Of a stretch of 60,000 nt of DNA, positions 23,416 to 37,079 are shown one piece after another. The DNA is from Hydractinia symbiolongicarpus. Lineage: Eukaryota > Cnidaria > Hydrozoa > Anthoathecata > Hydractiniidae. Every line of letters starts with the position of its first letter. Position 1 is the stretch's first letter. Below the pieces are notes generated by a model that was not told the origin of the DNA, did no database searches, and saw nothing but the letters and a program-made list of their open reading frames with translations. A program made the translations under genes and the position numbers. The DNA lies in contig NC_079883.1 of NCBI RefSeq assembly GCF_029227915.1, positions 5,210,001 through 5,270,000 of the forward strand. Reading direction: 5' to 3'.

Positions 23416-26400
23416 TTACTTTTCCAAAAATGCTTCTAGCCTCTGTGAAGCACGGGCACCTTGCAGCTCGGCCTCTTCGATTAACTTTTCGCCCAAACAT
23501 GAGTATAAGATGTTACAAAGACGATTGATGGAATGTTGTAAGTTGGCGCGACCAGGCGTAGAAGCACCAGAAGGAGATGCAGACAATATGTTCCACAACA
23601 GAGGTAGAACTATTCTAGTAATTAAGCCAGGTTTTCGAGAAAACACGGGCTCAATTATATCTAAATGTGAGACACAACAAGATATAATCTACAAATTCCT
23701 TTAAACTACATTACGTTTCTTTGTTTTGTTTTTTATCATAGCATTTTCTAACAACAAGCTAATCTATCACTTCCAGAAGACAAAAGGAGCCTATCACAAC
23801 TTTTAAAATTGGTAATGTTTTAGAACCTACCAGCTAATCTTTCAGTGAGCTCAGGTTTATTCCGTGTGTTTCCATACTGCACACACGTCACCAAAGGTTG
23901 TACCAAACAGGAATTTTCTAAAGAAGAACAGCTTTTTTGTAGGAGTTAATCCCTTTTGGAGAGTTTGATCAAATATATTATCAGTCACACCTTTCGTATT
24001 TAATTCTTTGCCATCGTAGTTTTTTTTAAACAAAGGATTACCAAAAACAATTTTGCGAAGATAATAAGACCCCTGTCAGGAAATGGGAAAACTATTTCTT
24101 TCCATTAGCGTTGGAGTAACATCAGGGTGTCCATTTAAAAGTTAACCTCGATTTTCCTCACATTTCTTACATTTTTCTTACATTTTTAAGCAAAAACTTC
24201 TAAATTTTCTCCTATTTTTTGCTATAGTTATGGCTGATGAACTAGCTAACTGATCAAGGAAGAAGAAGAATGCAATAGACATGAAGAAAAAAGAAAAAAG
24301 GGTGAAACATATACAAGCTGAAGATAAAAACTGACATAAAAAGGCATATGCATTACAGGGGGACCTATACGAGAAAAGGTTTAAAAATCCTAACATTTTT
24401 CTGACGTTTCATAAACAAAATCAAATTTTCCTGACATTCCTGATAGAGTGGACTCCCTGAACATTCATTGCCAATAAGTGATTGGACTTTGGTATAAAAG
24501 AATTACATGAAGTTATTTATCTAGAAAGCAGTAGGGGAAACCAAGGGGGATTGCCCTTTCTTTTTTTAAACTTCACATTCCTCAGAGGCGGTTAACAATA
24601 GAGAGTTTAACTCATCCTTTAAAATATTACGGTGATTGTTCACTTACCCACATATTTAGTCAGTGTGACCAGACACTCTTTCGCCGCTTGGAAGATCGCT
24701 TCATTTTTTGATGAGAGTGGCACTTTTAGGTTGTTAATAATGACTGTCATTGCTGACGAAATTCCATTTCTCAATATAGGTATACATCTATTAAGTGTTT
24801 GCAAAGCATACAAGTTCACCTAATATAGGAAGACATATATAGGTTCACCAAATATAGAAATACACATATAGGTTCAGCCAATATAGATATACACATATAG
24901 GTTCACTTAATATAGGAAGACATATATAGGTTCACCTAATATAGGAATACATATATAGGTTCACCTAATATAGGAAGACATATATAGGTTCACCTAAATA
25001 CGGTAGACAAAGTTTTGCTTACAAGTTTCCATTTCGCGCCATTTCAATACGTCCACAATTTCTGCCTAAGAAATGTGGACGTATTGAACTGTAGCAAAAA
25101 AACAAGTTAAGCTCATATGAAAGACCGTTAAAAATTGTCTAGAAATCTTTTATATTTTTTGAAAACTATATTGGTTCCCGATATAGGTCTTGAAATTATT
25201 ATGTAAAATATTCAAAACAACAAAGTGAATAGGTAAAAAACATAACGCTATATGCCTTGCCAAAACTGTTATACCACACTTGATCGGGGAGATGATGTCA
25301 TGCATACGTGGAATTTCTAACTTCAAAATCTTAAGAACCAATCAAGATTTTTTTAAAAAAATATACAAATTCCTAAACAACTTAAGTTATGTGTATTATT
25401 TCTGTCGAATTACTTTTTTAGAGACGCGTTCCGAGTGAAACAAATAAGATATATCCGATTGAGTTTGGTTTCCAACGATGGGGTGGCTAGAATGCACGGG
25501 AATTTCAAAAATAACAAAAAAGTCATGAATTTGGTTTGATCTAGCAGGGTAGAAATAGGAAAGGAGAACCATCTTATTTCGTCTCGCTCGCCTGAGTCTT
25601 TTTTGCTGAAAATATGTCTTTTTTGCTGAAAATAACTTTTTTCAAACAAAACGGAGCGCGGAAAAAGCTACTGATTGGATGTCAAATGGATGTCTATCCT
25701 CCTAGATTTGGTGAAGTCACGGAAAACAACTTTCTTGAAACTGGTAAAAAATCCAAATGCAATTTTTTATATGAAATGTCATTACATATTTTGATAATTT
25801 CCTGTTTACATTTTAAGCATATCAAACATGTTGTGTGGTTTGTACTTATATTAAAGAGTTGTTTTAACTATTAAAGCGTTTGTTTTTATACTTGTTTGTT
25901 TTGTTTGCTTGTTTGTTTGTTTGTTGTTTTTGACTTACCTATCATTGCAATAACAAGAGCCTTTGGAAATGTATTTACTGCGTTTAGTGGTTATGGAACT
26001 TTTTATAAAAATCTCGCACAATTGTTTTATACACGATACTGAGTCAATCGTACACCACCAGTCTTACTTTCCAAGACTCGTATAATCCATAACAGCTGTG
26101 TCACTAATGGAATAACATTTAGCGAGCATCAGCTCTTCGTTGCGTGTGTTTCATTAAGCTGGAACTGTGACGTAACTGTGACTTACAACAATTGCTCAAG
26201 AATTTAATGCTATTGTAAAGCAAGCTTAAATCTCACAAAATGTTTGAAATTTTTGCGCAACAATATCGTGTTGTCGTGGAACAGAAAGATGGTTTAAAAC
26301 TTTAGAAGCAGTTCCTTTTGCAAAATTAATCTTTGAAAAAATTGTCTTTTACTGGAACACAATAATAAGAACATCACACAGGCTTTGTTGCTGAACGACT

Positions 26401-29400
26401 GTGTACGATGACGTTGTACAACATTTGTGAGAAGTTGTAAAACCATTGGGAACCAGCCTTCATAAAGTTTACCAAAAATGACATTGTTAACAAACGTTAA
26501 AATGAACCGAATTTCTAGTCTTAAGTTGTTTTTTTTCGGAAAAATACACACTTATATATCACTAGTCTATATCACTAGGAAAATCCACGTGCTCGCCTGT
26601 CCTTTATATAACGCATTTTGTGTTTCCGTAACACGAAGTTTTTCTAGCGGACGGACAAACAAAATACGTTTATTATTATAAAGATGTTGACATACCTTAC
26701 TATTAGAATCCGACAACCTGGGACAAAATTTGTCAAAAACCTGCAACAAAAAAAACAAGACTTTGATTATAAAATATCTACAATGATTTACATTTATATT
26801 TATTTGTATATGATGTTAATAAGTAGAAACGAATTTGAATGTACCTTGATGGCATGCGCCGCAACGCCCGCTGGATTCATCGAGACAAGATCGTAAAAGT
26901 CATCGAGAGCTTCATAACGTTCACTCCAGCTACTTGCTTCGAGTTGATCAAGCTTTGAGTAATCCAACTGCGCCATAGCCTGAATAAAAAGGGTAAGGTT
27001 TTATATGGAATGATTGCATAAAAAATATACGCCCTTTAAAATACTATTATAAAATGAGTGGGAGGGAAAGGGGGCGAATGCACAAACTTTTAACAATTAC
27101 AAAAGATAAACTTATAAAAAACTAATTAAGATAGGACTAAGAGATGTGATACAAGAGAGCTTTGAAAATATGGAATGTTAAAAATCTCTTTAAAAAGACG
27201 GAAACACTCGCCTTTTTATCGTCACCTGGTACTCTTTTCTTTCGCCTCCCTGAAGACCTAAAAACACATTACACGTTATCTTCAGTCGTTAACAAAATGT
27301 TTAAAAAAAACGCGCTTGAAAATATTTGCTAAAATTACATTCCCTCTTCTTTCTTGCAGATTTTTATTGATGGAAGAATTTCAAGAGAAAGCGATATCTT
27401 TCGGGAAACCCAAGGCAACATTAGAGTGGGGCAAAGGATAATTTTGTCAGGGGTTTAATTTAATTAGCAATTGTAGAAGAAAATACACCCTTTGTTAAAA
27501 TCAATATTAATTTGAGGCTCTGTTGTTTTGTCGCTGCTTATTTTTTTTTAAAAAATTATTCGTTGCGTGGGTGTTGTCTATCGCAAAAATACAAACTACA
27601 GCCTACATTAGGCATACCTTTATATTTGAAAATAGTGTAATTTTATAATTGCGACGGTTTCCTTAGAAAAACATTGTCGTTGGATGGAGAAAAGCCTATT
27701 GTTTTCAAATTAGAATTCCAAACAGGTAACACGCTTTCTACTTTGGGATTAAACTTTCGCGTTATTAAATTCGCCGCGAAAGTTTTGGAATAATCTTTTC
27801 CGTTTAATTATTTTGAGAGTTTTCCGCGGAAATAAACTTCCGCGTATTCGAGAGTTTTTTTTATTTCACGGGAATAGATTTTCGCGGTTTGCAATTTTAA
27901 CAAAATTATTAGTTGAATTGAATAAATGTGTTAATTAATGTGTTAATTAATTTTTATTATTTCGCAGAAATAAACTTTTGCGGTTGAGCAACTTAAGCGT
28001 GTTTTATGGAAAAAGCCTTCGTGGCAAATTGAAGTTAAATTACCGCGAAAGTTTGTCTATTAAAGTAGTAGGCTTCAATCAACCCTGGATTGATACTTAT
28101 TCGATAATTTTCTTCAAATTCGAGTTTTAGGATGTCTTATACGATTTCTGACAGCATTAAGTTTATAACAGACAACGTTTAATAATTTTTTATGCACCTA
28201 GACTCAGCCTCACATTCAATTTCATCAATGTTTTCTGCATCTTTTAGTACTGAACGCGTCGGAGTAATGTTGCGTGATCTACGTGATGTAGCTGGTGATG
28301 GCATAGCTGAATTTCGCATAGACTTTCGTAAACTGGCGGATCCTGTGGGTGGTTCTCCTAAACCCTAGAACATAAATCACTTAATGCTTAAAATGACATC
28401 TTTAGTGTAAAACAAGAAGACAATACGGATAAAAAAAACTGGAGGTTATATTCTATAACGTACAGACTACCAGACAAACGCAAATATTAGAGAATCACAT
28501 GCGAGATATTAGCTGGTTAAAGGTATTAAGATACCTTATTTTTTAGGTTTTCCACAATGTCACGAACTGGTCTCAAGTTGACTGATGCTAAACGTTTCTG
28601 TAGTATGCTGTCCAACTCGGGGTGATGAACTAAGAGTAACAGTATTCTTCTAGCGTGATATCTTGCGTCCGGTTGGGCGTCAACAGCAAGTTTGCTAGCG
28701 ATGGGGACGATGTCTTTGTGTGAAGAAAGCAAACGAGCTGAGCCAATATTTTCGGCAATGTCAGCCAGAGATTTAGCACAAGTCTTCCGAACATGGGCAT
28801 TTATATGTTTACTCCCTGATACTATAATGGCTGATATAGCTTTGACGGGATGAACATGATCGACAAGGTTATTCATAGCATGTTCGACATCTGCTCTTAT
28901 AAACTGGTTGGTGTCGCCCGCTTTGAGCAAAATAGTTTTCAAAATGACTTCTAACTCCTGAACAGAGAAGTTAAATAAAATTTAAAAAAGAATACACGTA
29001 AAATGAAAATGAAACGAAGTATAAAAAAGTCATACCGGTTCTACAAGCCGTGGAACGTGTAAAAAGAAGTCACCTATGGAGCTTAACGCAAGTCGAGTGA
29101 CTTGTGAACGGAGGTTTTTCACCTGTAAAAAATAAGATGGATTATAATAACATAGGGTATTGCAAACTAAAAACGAAAATTATTTTTCACGTACTAAACA
29201 GCTCACATTTAAGACGACATGTTTAAAGCAATTAACACATATGGATTATAATCGAAACGAAACCAAACTAAACCAAACCAAACAATACCTGTCCTAGCAC
29301 AGCTTCGACAATCATATGAAAGTCATCAGGGAGATATTCAGGATGAAATTTTGCAAGACGTCTAAATGTGACCAGACCCTCGCATTTGCATTCCCTAAAC

Positions 29401-32400
29401 ATAAAATGAATATTATTTCATAACTGTGTGACTACACACAGAATTGTATGAAGTGTTAAAATGAAACACTCGTCTTAAAAAAATCATATTTTAGGGGTTT
29501 GAAACACACCACTTTTTTTTTAAAGAATCATATTTTGGAGGTTTAGCCTGGATGTTTCTTTACTTTAAAAAGGTTTTCTAAAGATTTATGGAGTCAGACC
29601 AGTCTTATAAAATTAAAATCATTTTTAGCAAGATCTCTGTCAATTTACAAATTTAATTTTTAATTTCTCAATATTTTGCGAGTTAAAAATTAACCTATAA
29701 TCTCTGCCTTAGGTTAAGAAATATAGTGTTACTTATAAAAAAAGACGTTTACTTCTAAGGTCTAAAACGCAATTAGGGATTTTCCTTACCAGTCTTCAGG
29801 ACCAGACGCTAGAAGTTTAAGTCCGTGAGCCACGGCTTGTTGTGGGTTACTAAGATGCTGCTCAAGATCTTCTGAATAACTAGAACTTCTAGGAGGGGGC
29901 GTTTCTTCTTCCATTATCCGAGGTGAAGAACTGAAACATTAAAAAATAAAATTACATTGACTATAAAGTTTTTAACATGCATGCGTGAAACAACAAATAA
30001 AATAGAAAATTAATTTTGCATTGCACAACATTGGATGAAATTGCAAAGCACTATTAGAGTGATACACGTTGGGATTCCATATCCAGGACACTTTTGATTT
30101 TAAGAAGAAATTCTTACATGAGCCGATAATCTGAAAATCTCCGAAAACTGAAAAAAACTTGTTTCACTGAGAAGAGGGTGGTATCTGCCCTATTTAGTAA
30201 CATGTCTGTCTTGGAAAGAATTAAACCATTAGTGTTCTACTTATAGAACTTCTAATAACAAAATTAACATGTATAATTATTTGATTGCTAGATCTGGGTT
30301 CTTTTCTTATCCCCATGTAAATGTATAACACTGCACAGAAATCCTTACCTCGTCACATTCTTTCTTTGAACTTGTGGAGAGCTAGAAGCTTTTAGTGGAA
30401 TGCTACGTGTAGCTTTTTGTTGTTTTTTGCCTTGTATCATCAAATCTAAACAAAGGTAGGAATTATCACCATCGGAGTTTAATAAGACTTTAAGCAAGAC
30501 TTTATACATCTAGATCTATGCAAGGCGAAATACTGAATGACCTCGAGATCTTAAAATATTTAGCTCTTGTTATAAAACAAACTTTTATTATGTTGTAGCA
30601 GAAGTTTAAATAATCCAGACTACCTTCATTGTCACTGCTATTGTTGTTGAAGTCTGTGTTTTTATTTTTTTCTCTAATTCTAGCTTTCTTGTTCTCTTTG
30701 TTGATTTTGTTGTCATCAAGGCTGACATGGTTTTGAAACATAGCAGCTCCATTGATCTGCAAGTCATGGCTGTTTCGATTTATGTCACTTTGCTCGTGTC
30801 CAGGCAGCCATTCTGATACAACATTTTCAGCTGTTGTCTCAATTTCGAATTCAGTGAACGAATCTATTTTTTTCTGCGGTCTACGATTTAAAGGTACTTC
30901 TATACTTTTATTAACAGCAACTGGCTTTGGGTGTTTGCGATTCTTTTTGAAATTACCAACCGGTATGTCGTCATGATTTAATATGTTTTGATTGTTCTCA
31001 TCATTCCGGTGTATGTCTTTGGCAGTTATTTTTTGCTTTTCATTTGTTAACCTCAATTGTTCTTCTTTTAATACCCGTTCTTCCCATGAACCTCTTCCCT
31101 CAGAATCCTGTTTATCAGCCAAAGCATGCCAGTCATGGTCATGTTCAGTATAACTTGTCCTCCTTTTCAACCCATCCACTGTATCTAAAGATCTCGACAT
31201 GCGATTCTCTTTCTTGCGCTGCACAACTAGGGCTGTATCTGTTGATTGGCGAAGTCTGTCCTCTTTTAACTTTCGCAACTTTTCTTGTGCTGATCTTGCG
31301 AGTTTTGGAGCACCAGGAAGCTCATTTTCATCCAGACTGTCTGGACTTGACATTGAAGATTCACCTTTCACTTGCATAGGATACTCGTTAAATGATTTAT
31401 GCCTTGGACTATTTCCTGTACTGACATGAGACAACACCTTAGCATGTGGAATTCTTATGCATGGTGAATGGTTGCCATGCCTACCAACAGGGGACACAGG
31501 GGATAATATTTCTGGAGAAACATTAGCAGTGATCAAATTAGTCGGAATAGCAGGAGTAGAATTACTGAGCTTTTTCATTCTGTTTAAATTAGAAACTTCG
31601 GCAGTTCCTTGCTGTGTGTCAGAAATTGTTCTGTTTGTAAGACGACCTGATGGAGTGCGATGAATTGTTGGTCTTGATGGAAAAGGAGAACTAGAATCAA
31701 GTGATATTCTAAATGCAAAAGATTACATAAAACAATGTGGACATAATGTCATGAATTGATTATTTTCAAAGTAGTTGATTTATTTGCACCATTATTTAAC
31801 CCCTAATTGCCTAAAGCAAATTTTTCAGCACTTGTTTAAAATTTGGCAATTCTGGGGATGTAAATTGTGAAGTTTTGGAATCATCTAACAAGTAGTGATA
31901 AAACTTAATAAACAAACCTCCTTCTGGCAAGTGGATCTTTGTTAGTTTTTGGAAGAGTATGTGCTAAGATTGATTCATTGTTATACTCCTAAAATAAATC
32001 GAAATTAGAAAAAATGAATAATGAATTTCCTAAATTTCCTGTCAGGAAATAATACTTAAATTGTTTGCATATACAGTAATTTTTTTAATACTGTTTGCCG
32101 ACTTGTAGTTTGGATGCAAGTCATTCAGTCAGCAGATTTTTTTTTACCTTCTTGTCAGACGAAAAAACAAACTATTTTGTTGTCTATTTTGGTCTTCTCA
32201 TGATGCTTTTTTGTCAGGCTTTAATAGCTTGTTCTTAAGATGGACCAATGTTCTTGAAGTGGAGCACTCCACAACAGTTATAAAAGACATTAGTGCCATC
32301 TTTACATGTCAAAACAATTTGAGTAGGCACATTTTAACTGAAATCAGTGAAATATAAAAAAAAAATGTTAAAAAATCCTGAATCAAACATTTTTGTGGTC

Positions 32401-35400
32401 AGCGAGAAAATGTGAGGGTCGGTTGGAAATGGAAAACAAATAATTGTTTAAGGAAGGCCTATAAGTTGCCTTGGGGAAAGCTAAACCATTTTAAATGTGT
32501 GAAAACATACCACTATTTCTTAATTGAGAAAATACCCCCACCTACAGACAATTATAAATAACACACACGTGACTGAAAAAACGATACCAAAAGATTGATT
32601 TAAAATGTATTAGGCACTTCACATATTAAAAAATTATGCAAATTCGCACTAAAATAAAATTGACTGAGAAAATGGATGTGTTGTTTATTTCTCATCAAAC
32701 CTAATAACCTCATAAACCATAATTCACAATAAAAATGGCACAAGAATGATGGGGTAAAGTTCTCTGCTTTATCCATATCAACTTTGGGCTAGAACCAAAA
32801 AATGGGGTTGCTTATATAAAAAACAGGAAATGACCAACCTTGTCCATATCCCATTGTTTTCTTGATTCTATTCGCATTTTCTGTTTTTTCTTGGAAGCTG
32901 AACGAGCTAATGCAGGCTTCACTGGTACTGGTGAAGCTAAAGGCAAAAGAAAATATCATTTCATATTTCTTAGTAACACTATAACGACAGCATTATAAAA
33001 ATGTCAAAAATTTTTAAAAAAGCAATGTTAAAAACTCTAGAAAGTACTTGTTTTTATTCAAACATCTCAATATCTGGGTATATCAGGGGTTAAAATAATG
33101 GTTGGTCGATGATCATGACAGACCAGATTTGGCATATAACTGACCATTTTTTTGTCAATTTGCTTGGTCATTATTTTTTGTCAGGTGATAATAATTTCCT
33201 TGGCACTGCAAAGATGTTATACTAAGTTTAAAAAGTGTTGTAAACTGCTGTGGATTTTTAGCTCCAGTGTATCACTTATAATCATTTTTGTCCCCTGTAA
33301 ATTTGAAGGATCCTTATTTTCTCTTTAAAATCTTTCTGCCGACAAATTAAATAAGAACACACATGACGTTTTGTTATTTCAACAGAAGACTATAGAAACA
33401 TTCATGTGTAACACATGGATTGCAAGTCAACTTAAAGCATTTCAAGGTCACAACCCCCTGCTGCCTTGTCACACTTATGACTGAGGAACGAATTTTTTCA
33501 TTTTCGACATCCTTAAAAGTTACTCTTTCAAAATTAATTGTTTGCATCAGTGTGATGTTAATCTTTTCGCTAACAGATTAAGTGTTGTAACTTTATTAAA
33601 TGCTTTTAGGTCTAAAGGGTTAAAACCTGCTTTGGTATGTTTTTAAAAAAAAAAAATCCATCTTTGCTTGGTTTTCAAGGTGAATACAATTTGCTATATA
33701 AGCATTCTAGGGGCCACAGTGACATGGGAGGAGCATATATGTATATATATATTTACACTCCCTGTTATATGCCGGAATAAGGATGAAGGAATTATTACAT
33801 CATATGGGTTAAATATTAAATTGTATTTTGCGGGATATTAAATAGAATTGTAAAGAGCAAAATGGCCAATAACAGCTATATAAAGTCATGTTTTGAAGAA
33901 CCCTAATTTTAAACAACTCTCACTGAGTTATTTATTGTGGACTATTATTATACCTGGAATGTCTAATTTCTGAATAATTTTATTATCAAAACTAGCTTGC
34001 AGCTATAAAATAATTTTTATTTCCAAAAGAAGGAAGTTATTTCTTTAAAAAAAAATGGGAGTGACGAAAAACCGTTATCTGTAAAGAGTTTGTAGGCTAA
34101 CAATGGTCATTGAATTAGCGCCCCAGAATAGTTTAATATAAAAGTTTCCCTTTTTAAACATACATATTGAAAACTTCATGCTCAGAATATCAAGAAGAGA
34201 AATAGGGATAAATAAAACATGATAAATATTAGAAACAACACTTCCCACTTTCAAAAAATATTCATAATTAATGAAAAAACTCCATATTATTTTAAACTTT
34301 AAATATTTTGCTGGTAACCCAGTATAAAAATAATAACACAAAGAGAATAGACACCAAATTTGAATAGAAAAATTTTTTTTTCTACAATCTACAGGTCATT
34401 TATAAACTGACTGGTTACCATGGTGATAAGAGAAGATTTAACTAAAAAACACTTTCTAACTGCATTCAAAAATTGCTCTATTTAACTATTTATAAGCAAC
34501 AAGTTTACTTAACATAGTAAAAAACACTAGTAACAATCCCAACTTATCCTACAAAAATGTACAACATTACCTTTTTCATTCGGAGAAAGCATTCTTGTAG
34601 GTGTTAAAGTTCCATTAGTCGGAGAAAATAATGGGCTAGTACAAGCATCTTCAAAAATTAATGTGTCATCTTTCGCATTGGAATTTAAACCCAACTTATT
34701 GTATGTCATGTTAAATTGTCGGCCATCTCTTACATTGGGAGGTAACATGTTTAAAAAAGCCATATTGGGATTAATCATAGCGGAATCTGCTTGTAGACCA
34801 GCAGCTTTAAATATCTTCATTCTTTGCTTGTGCATTTCAAAGGTTACACCTGGTGATTCTGGGCGTGGATAAATATATGGATCGTGATGGGACGCAGCAT
34901 TTGAATGTGATGCAATCTTGTTGGAATTAGAAGAGCTGTGTATAACATCATTGTTCTTATTAACAAGATTGTTATGTCCATACTAAATTAATGTAAAAAA
35001 CAAGATATACAAAGTATAGCCTATTGTACAGAAAATGATACAGAAAATTCAATGTCAAACCCGTTTAGTAATGCATCATGTGACAAACTTTGATTTAAAT
35101 ATAAAATTAGACAGTGTTATATTATGGCCATAGGGAGGTGTTAAATAAAATTCATGCAGTACATAATCACCTTCTTAATTTGAACACAAAAGGAATAAGA
35201 ATATTGGTTCAAACTCCTTGTATAAATTATGTAACATAAAACAAGAAACCAAGGGTTTATACTGGAGACCATGTATAATTGAAATTCAGTATAATAATTG
35301 GAATAAAAAATAACTAACCAGTCGGACTGGTGCACTTCCAACAGTTTTCCTTGGTTTTACTTCCACATTAAATTCATCGTCATTCTGCCAGGGCAATTTT

Positions 35401-37079
35401 TTCTTGCCAGCACTGAAACGTCTACGTTGGATGCCATCATCATGATTATGCCTGGACGTATTTCCACCACCAGCAGATGACCCTGCTTTGACCCATGCTA
35501 CATCAGGTTCCATGTGTGCACCTCTGCTGCTATTAGCTGGCACGTTCAGTCCATATTCAACCAATCCATCTTGATTAATACAAGGCAATTTCCTTCTTTG
35601 CATTCTTGCTTGCACTGCAACTAACACTCCATCCCCACCATCCACACTTTCTAAAGCATTTACTGCAGAAACAAGTGGACTTAATTGACCCGACCCAAGA
35701 TGTTGGGCCAAAATTGTAAAACATTCCAAACTTGCATGTCTTACCCTTCTTTTCGGATCTAGTAAAGTAAATGCTAACTGACCAGCTAGTGCAGGCAAAT
35801 CAAAGTCACAACTTGGAAAGCTCAACAAAGCAGCTGTAACCATGTTGACTACTTCTTCGCGAGTACGTGTATTTTTATGTTTAAGATATGGTATTACTGA
35901 TTGTATAAATTTCATTGGTGATAAACAATGCATTAAAGATAACGAAATCCTTAAATTAATCTTTCTAACAACAAGTTTTGGATCATTAAGTTTTTTAAAA
36001 AGAGTTTTTATCACAATAGGTAAATGCGTCTGAACATGAATATTAATTTTCAGAATTATATTATGCACAATATTAAGAGCAGTTAGAGAGACATTCAGGT
36101 TAGTATCATCAACCAGGTCAACTAGGTGTTCAAATATTTTATGGTAATTTTCTTTTAACAAATCATCATCTGCATTTAAATTTACCACTTCCATCAGATT
36201 ATTTATAGCCTCTGATCGCTCTTGCCACGTATTTTTACTTGTAAGTCTATTAATTATTCTTGCAGGTACAAAACCATAAATTATATCACCATTTTTATTT
36301 TCTATGACTGATTGCATAATTAGCTTCTCATTTTCTAAATGAGGTGTCACACCACTGTTTAATGAGGTCCTAACAAAACTGCTGTTTTCAAGAGTTTTTC
36401 TATACTTTGTGTTTAAATCATCATCTAATGACATAACAAAATCTTCAAAATGGTCACGGTCCATAACACCTTTAATGTGTTCTAAACATAAAACGACAGG
36501 GAGAGTTGAATCACCATTTTCAATTTTTGACACTGTTTTTAGCACAGATGTAAAAATCTGCTCTAACAGAACATCAGTAAAACCAGAACGAATTAATGCA
36601 GGTATAGCTAATAAAACTTCGTTTCGCACCAGTCTTTGGCTGTTATTAATGCCATCTTTGATTAAGTAATTAATAACCATGGACTTATTTGAACTATGCT
36701 TGAAATAAGTATGTAGAGTTTGTAATGCAGCCTTTTTTACAGGTGCATTGCGATGCAACAGATTTTGCAATAACTGAGGAAACAAAAGTCCCATGTGATT
36801 ATCTAAATCATAACCATACATTGGTATTGCGTCACTTAATATATCCATTGATAATATCCTTGTAGATGGAGAAGTATCAGAAAAACTCGAACTTAAGATA
36901 TCAACAAAAATAATAGGATCCTCCCAGTTAAATTTTCCGCCATTATTTTTTAGCGTAGCTTGTAGTTCTTGCAGCAATTCAACACGTTTTTCTGTGGAAT
37001 CAAAACCATCAACTCCTATCGAGTTAACACCATCCACATTACCAACCTTTTTCTCTATTTCAAGTATATTTAAGGTCAT
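23416..37079 (-). CDS. TOGARAM1: TOG-array protein TOGARAM1/crescerin, 16 exons
   Basis: Ciliary microtubule regulator; TOG domains bind tubulin and control axoneme length. Exons in transcript order: 37079-35319, 34982-34571, 32936-32839, 31988-31918, 31708-30624, 30445-30349, 29930-29790, 29394-29289, 29122-29036, 28957-28535, 28364-28198, 27257-27212, 26979-26845, 26740-26696, 24819-24648, 23660-23416. They give 1696 aa in one frame (human about 1720). Exon 1 holds TOG1 (about residues 25-260) and TOG2 (about 273-490, with TWQER at 284-288). A long polar, Ser/Lys-rich linker follows. TOG3 spans exons 7-10, and TOG4 spans exons 13-16 (SSWSERYEALDDF, then SDSNSK joined to VNLYALQTLNR). The tail matches the family C-terminus. 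Intron 12 appears to use a GC donor. A minisatellite abuts the exon 15 acceptor. Confidence 0.93.
24123..24459. mobile_element. hAT-like short dispersed repeat, copy 1
   Basis: The element starts CAGGGTGTCCATTT and ends GAGTGGACTCCCTG, whose reverse complement is CAGGGAGTCCACTC; CAGGG ends are typical of hAT transposons. The interior includes GAACTAGCTAACTGATCAAG, a purine-rich GAAGAAAAAAG tract, AAGGCATATGCATTACAGGG and CCTGACATT-type words. The copy at 53903-54265 shares all of these. There is no transposase ORF and no clear 8-bp target duplication. It lies in the last TOGARAM1 intron. Confidence 0.6.
24815..25003. repeat. 29-bp minisatellite containing copies of the exon-15 splice acceptor
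   Basis: Units begin TTCACCTAATATAGG at 24815, 24844, 24873, 24902, 24931, 24960 and a partial one at 24989, with a 29-bp period. On the minus strand each unit ends in CTATATTAG|GTGAA or a variant. The lowest-coordinate unit is the real 3' splice site and first bases of TOGARAM1 exon 15. See the findings for the consequence. Confidence 0.9.
25043..25088. repeat. hairpin-forming inverted repeat in TOGARAM1 intron 14
   Basis: TTCAATACGTCCACA (25043-25057) pairs perfectly with TGTGGACGTATTGAA (25074-25088). Pairing continues inward (TTTCT/AGAAA) across a one-base bulge, leaving a loop of about 6 nt. It lies just upstream, in transcript sense, of the minisatellite. Confidence 0.75.
26561..26683. 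repeat. diverged copy of the ACTAG...AAATCCACG repeat
   Basis: It shares in order ACTAG, GAAAATCCACG, CTCGCC, GTGTTTCCGTAACA, CGGACGGACA-like and TATTATTATAAAG words with the tandem units at 39055-39405. It lies in TOGARAM1 intron 14, ending 13 bases from exon 14. It looks like an old insertion of the same dispersed family. Confidence 0.6.
27751..28054. mobile_element. MITE-like element with AAACTTTCGCG inverted ends
   Basis: AAACTTTCGCG at 27751-27761 is inverted as CGCGAAAGTTT at 28044-28054. The interior has several further TTTCGCGG and CGCGAAAG words in both orientations, so the sequence can fold back. No ORF. It lies in TOGARAM1 intron 11. It may be related to 5245-5540, which carries the same core word. 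Confidence 0.5.

Noticed and set aside
24815-25003. CRISPR-like array (29-bp period)
   Set aside because: There are no unique spacers; the whole unit repeats, in an intron of an animal gene. It is a minisatellite.
25150-25341. Minus-strand ORF with LEIPRMHDIISP as a TOG4 exon of TOGARAM1
   Set aside because: The exon at 24819-24648 follows 26740-26696 in phase and gives the contiguous HEAT sequence SDSNSK-VNLYALQTLNR; adding this ORF would break the repeat.
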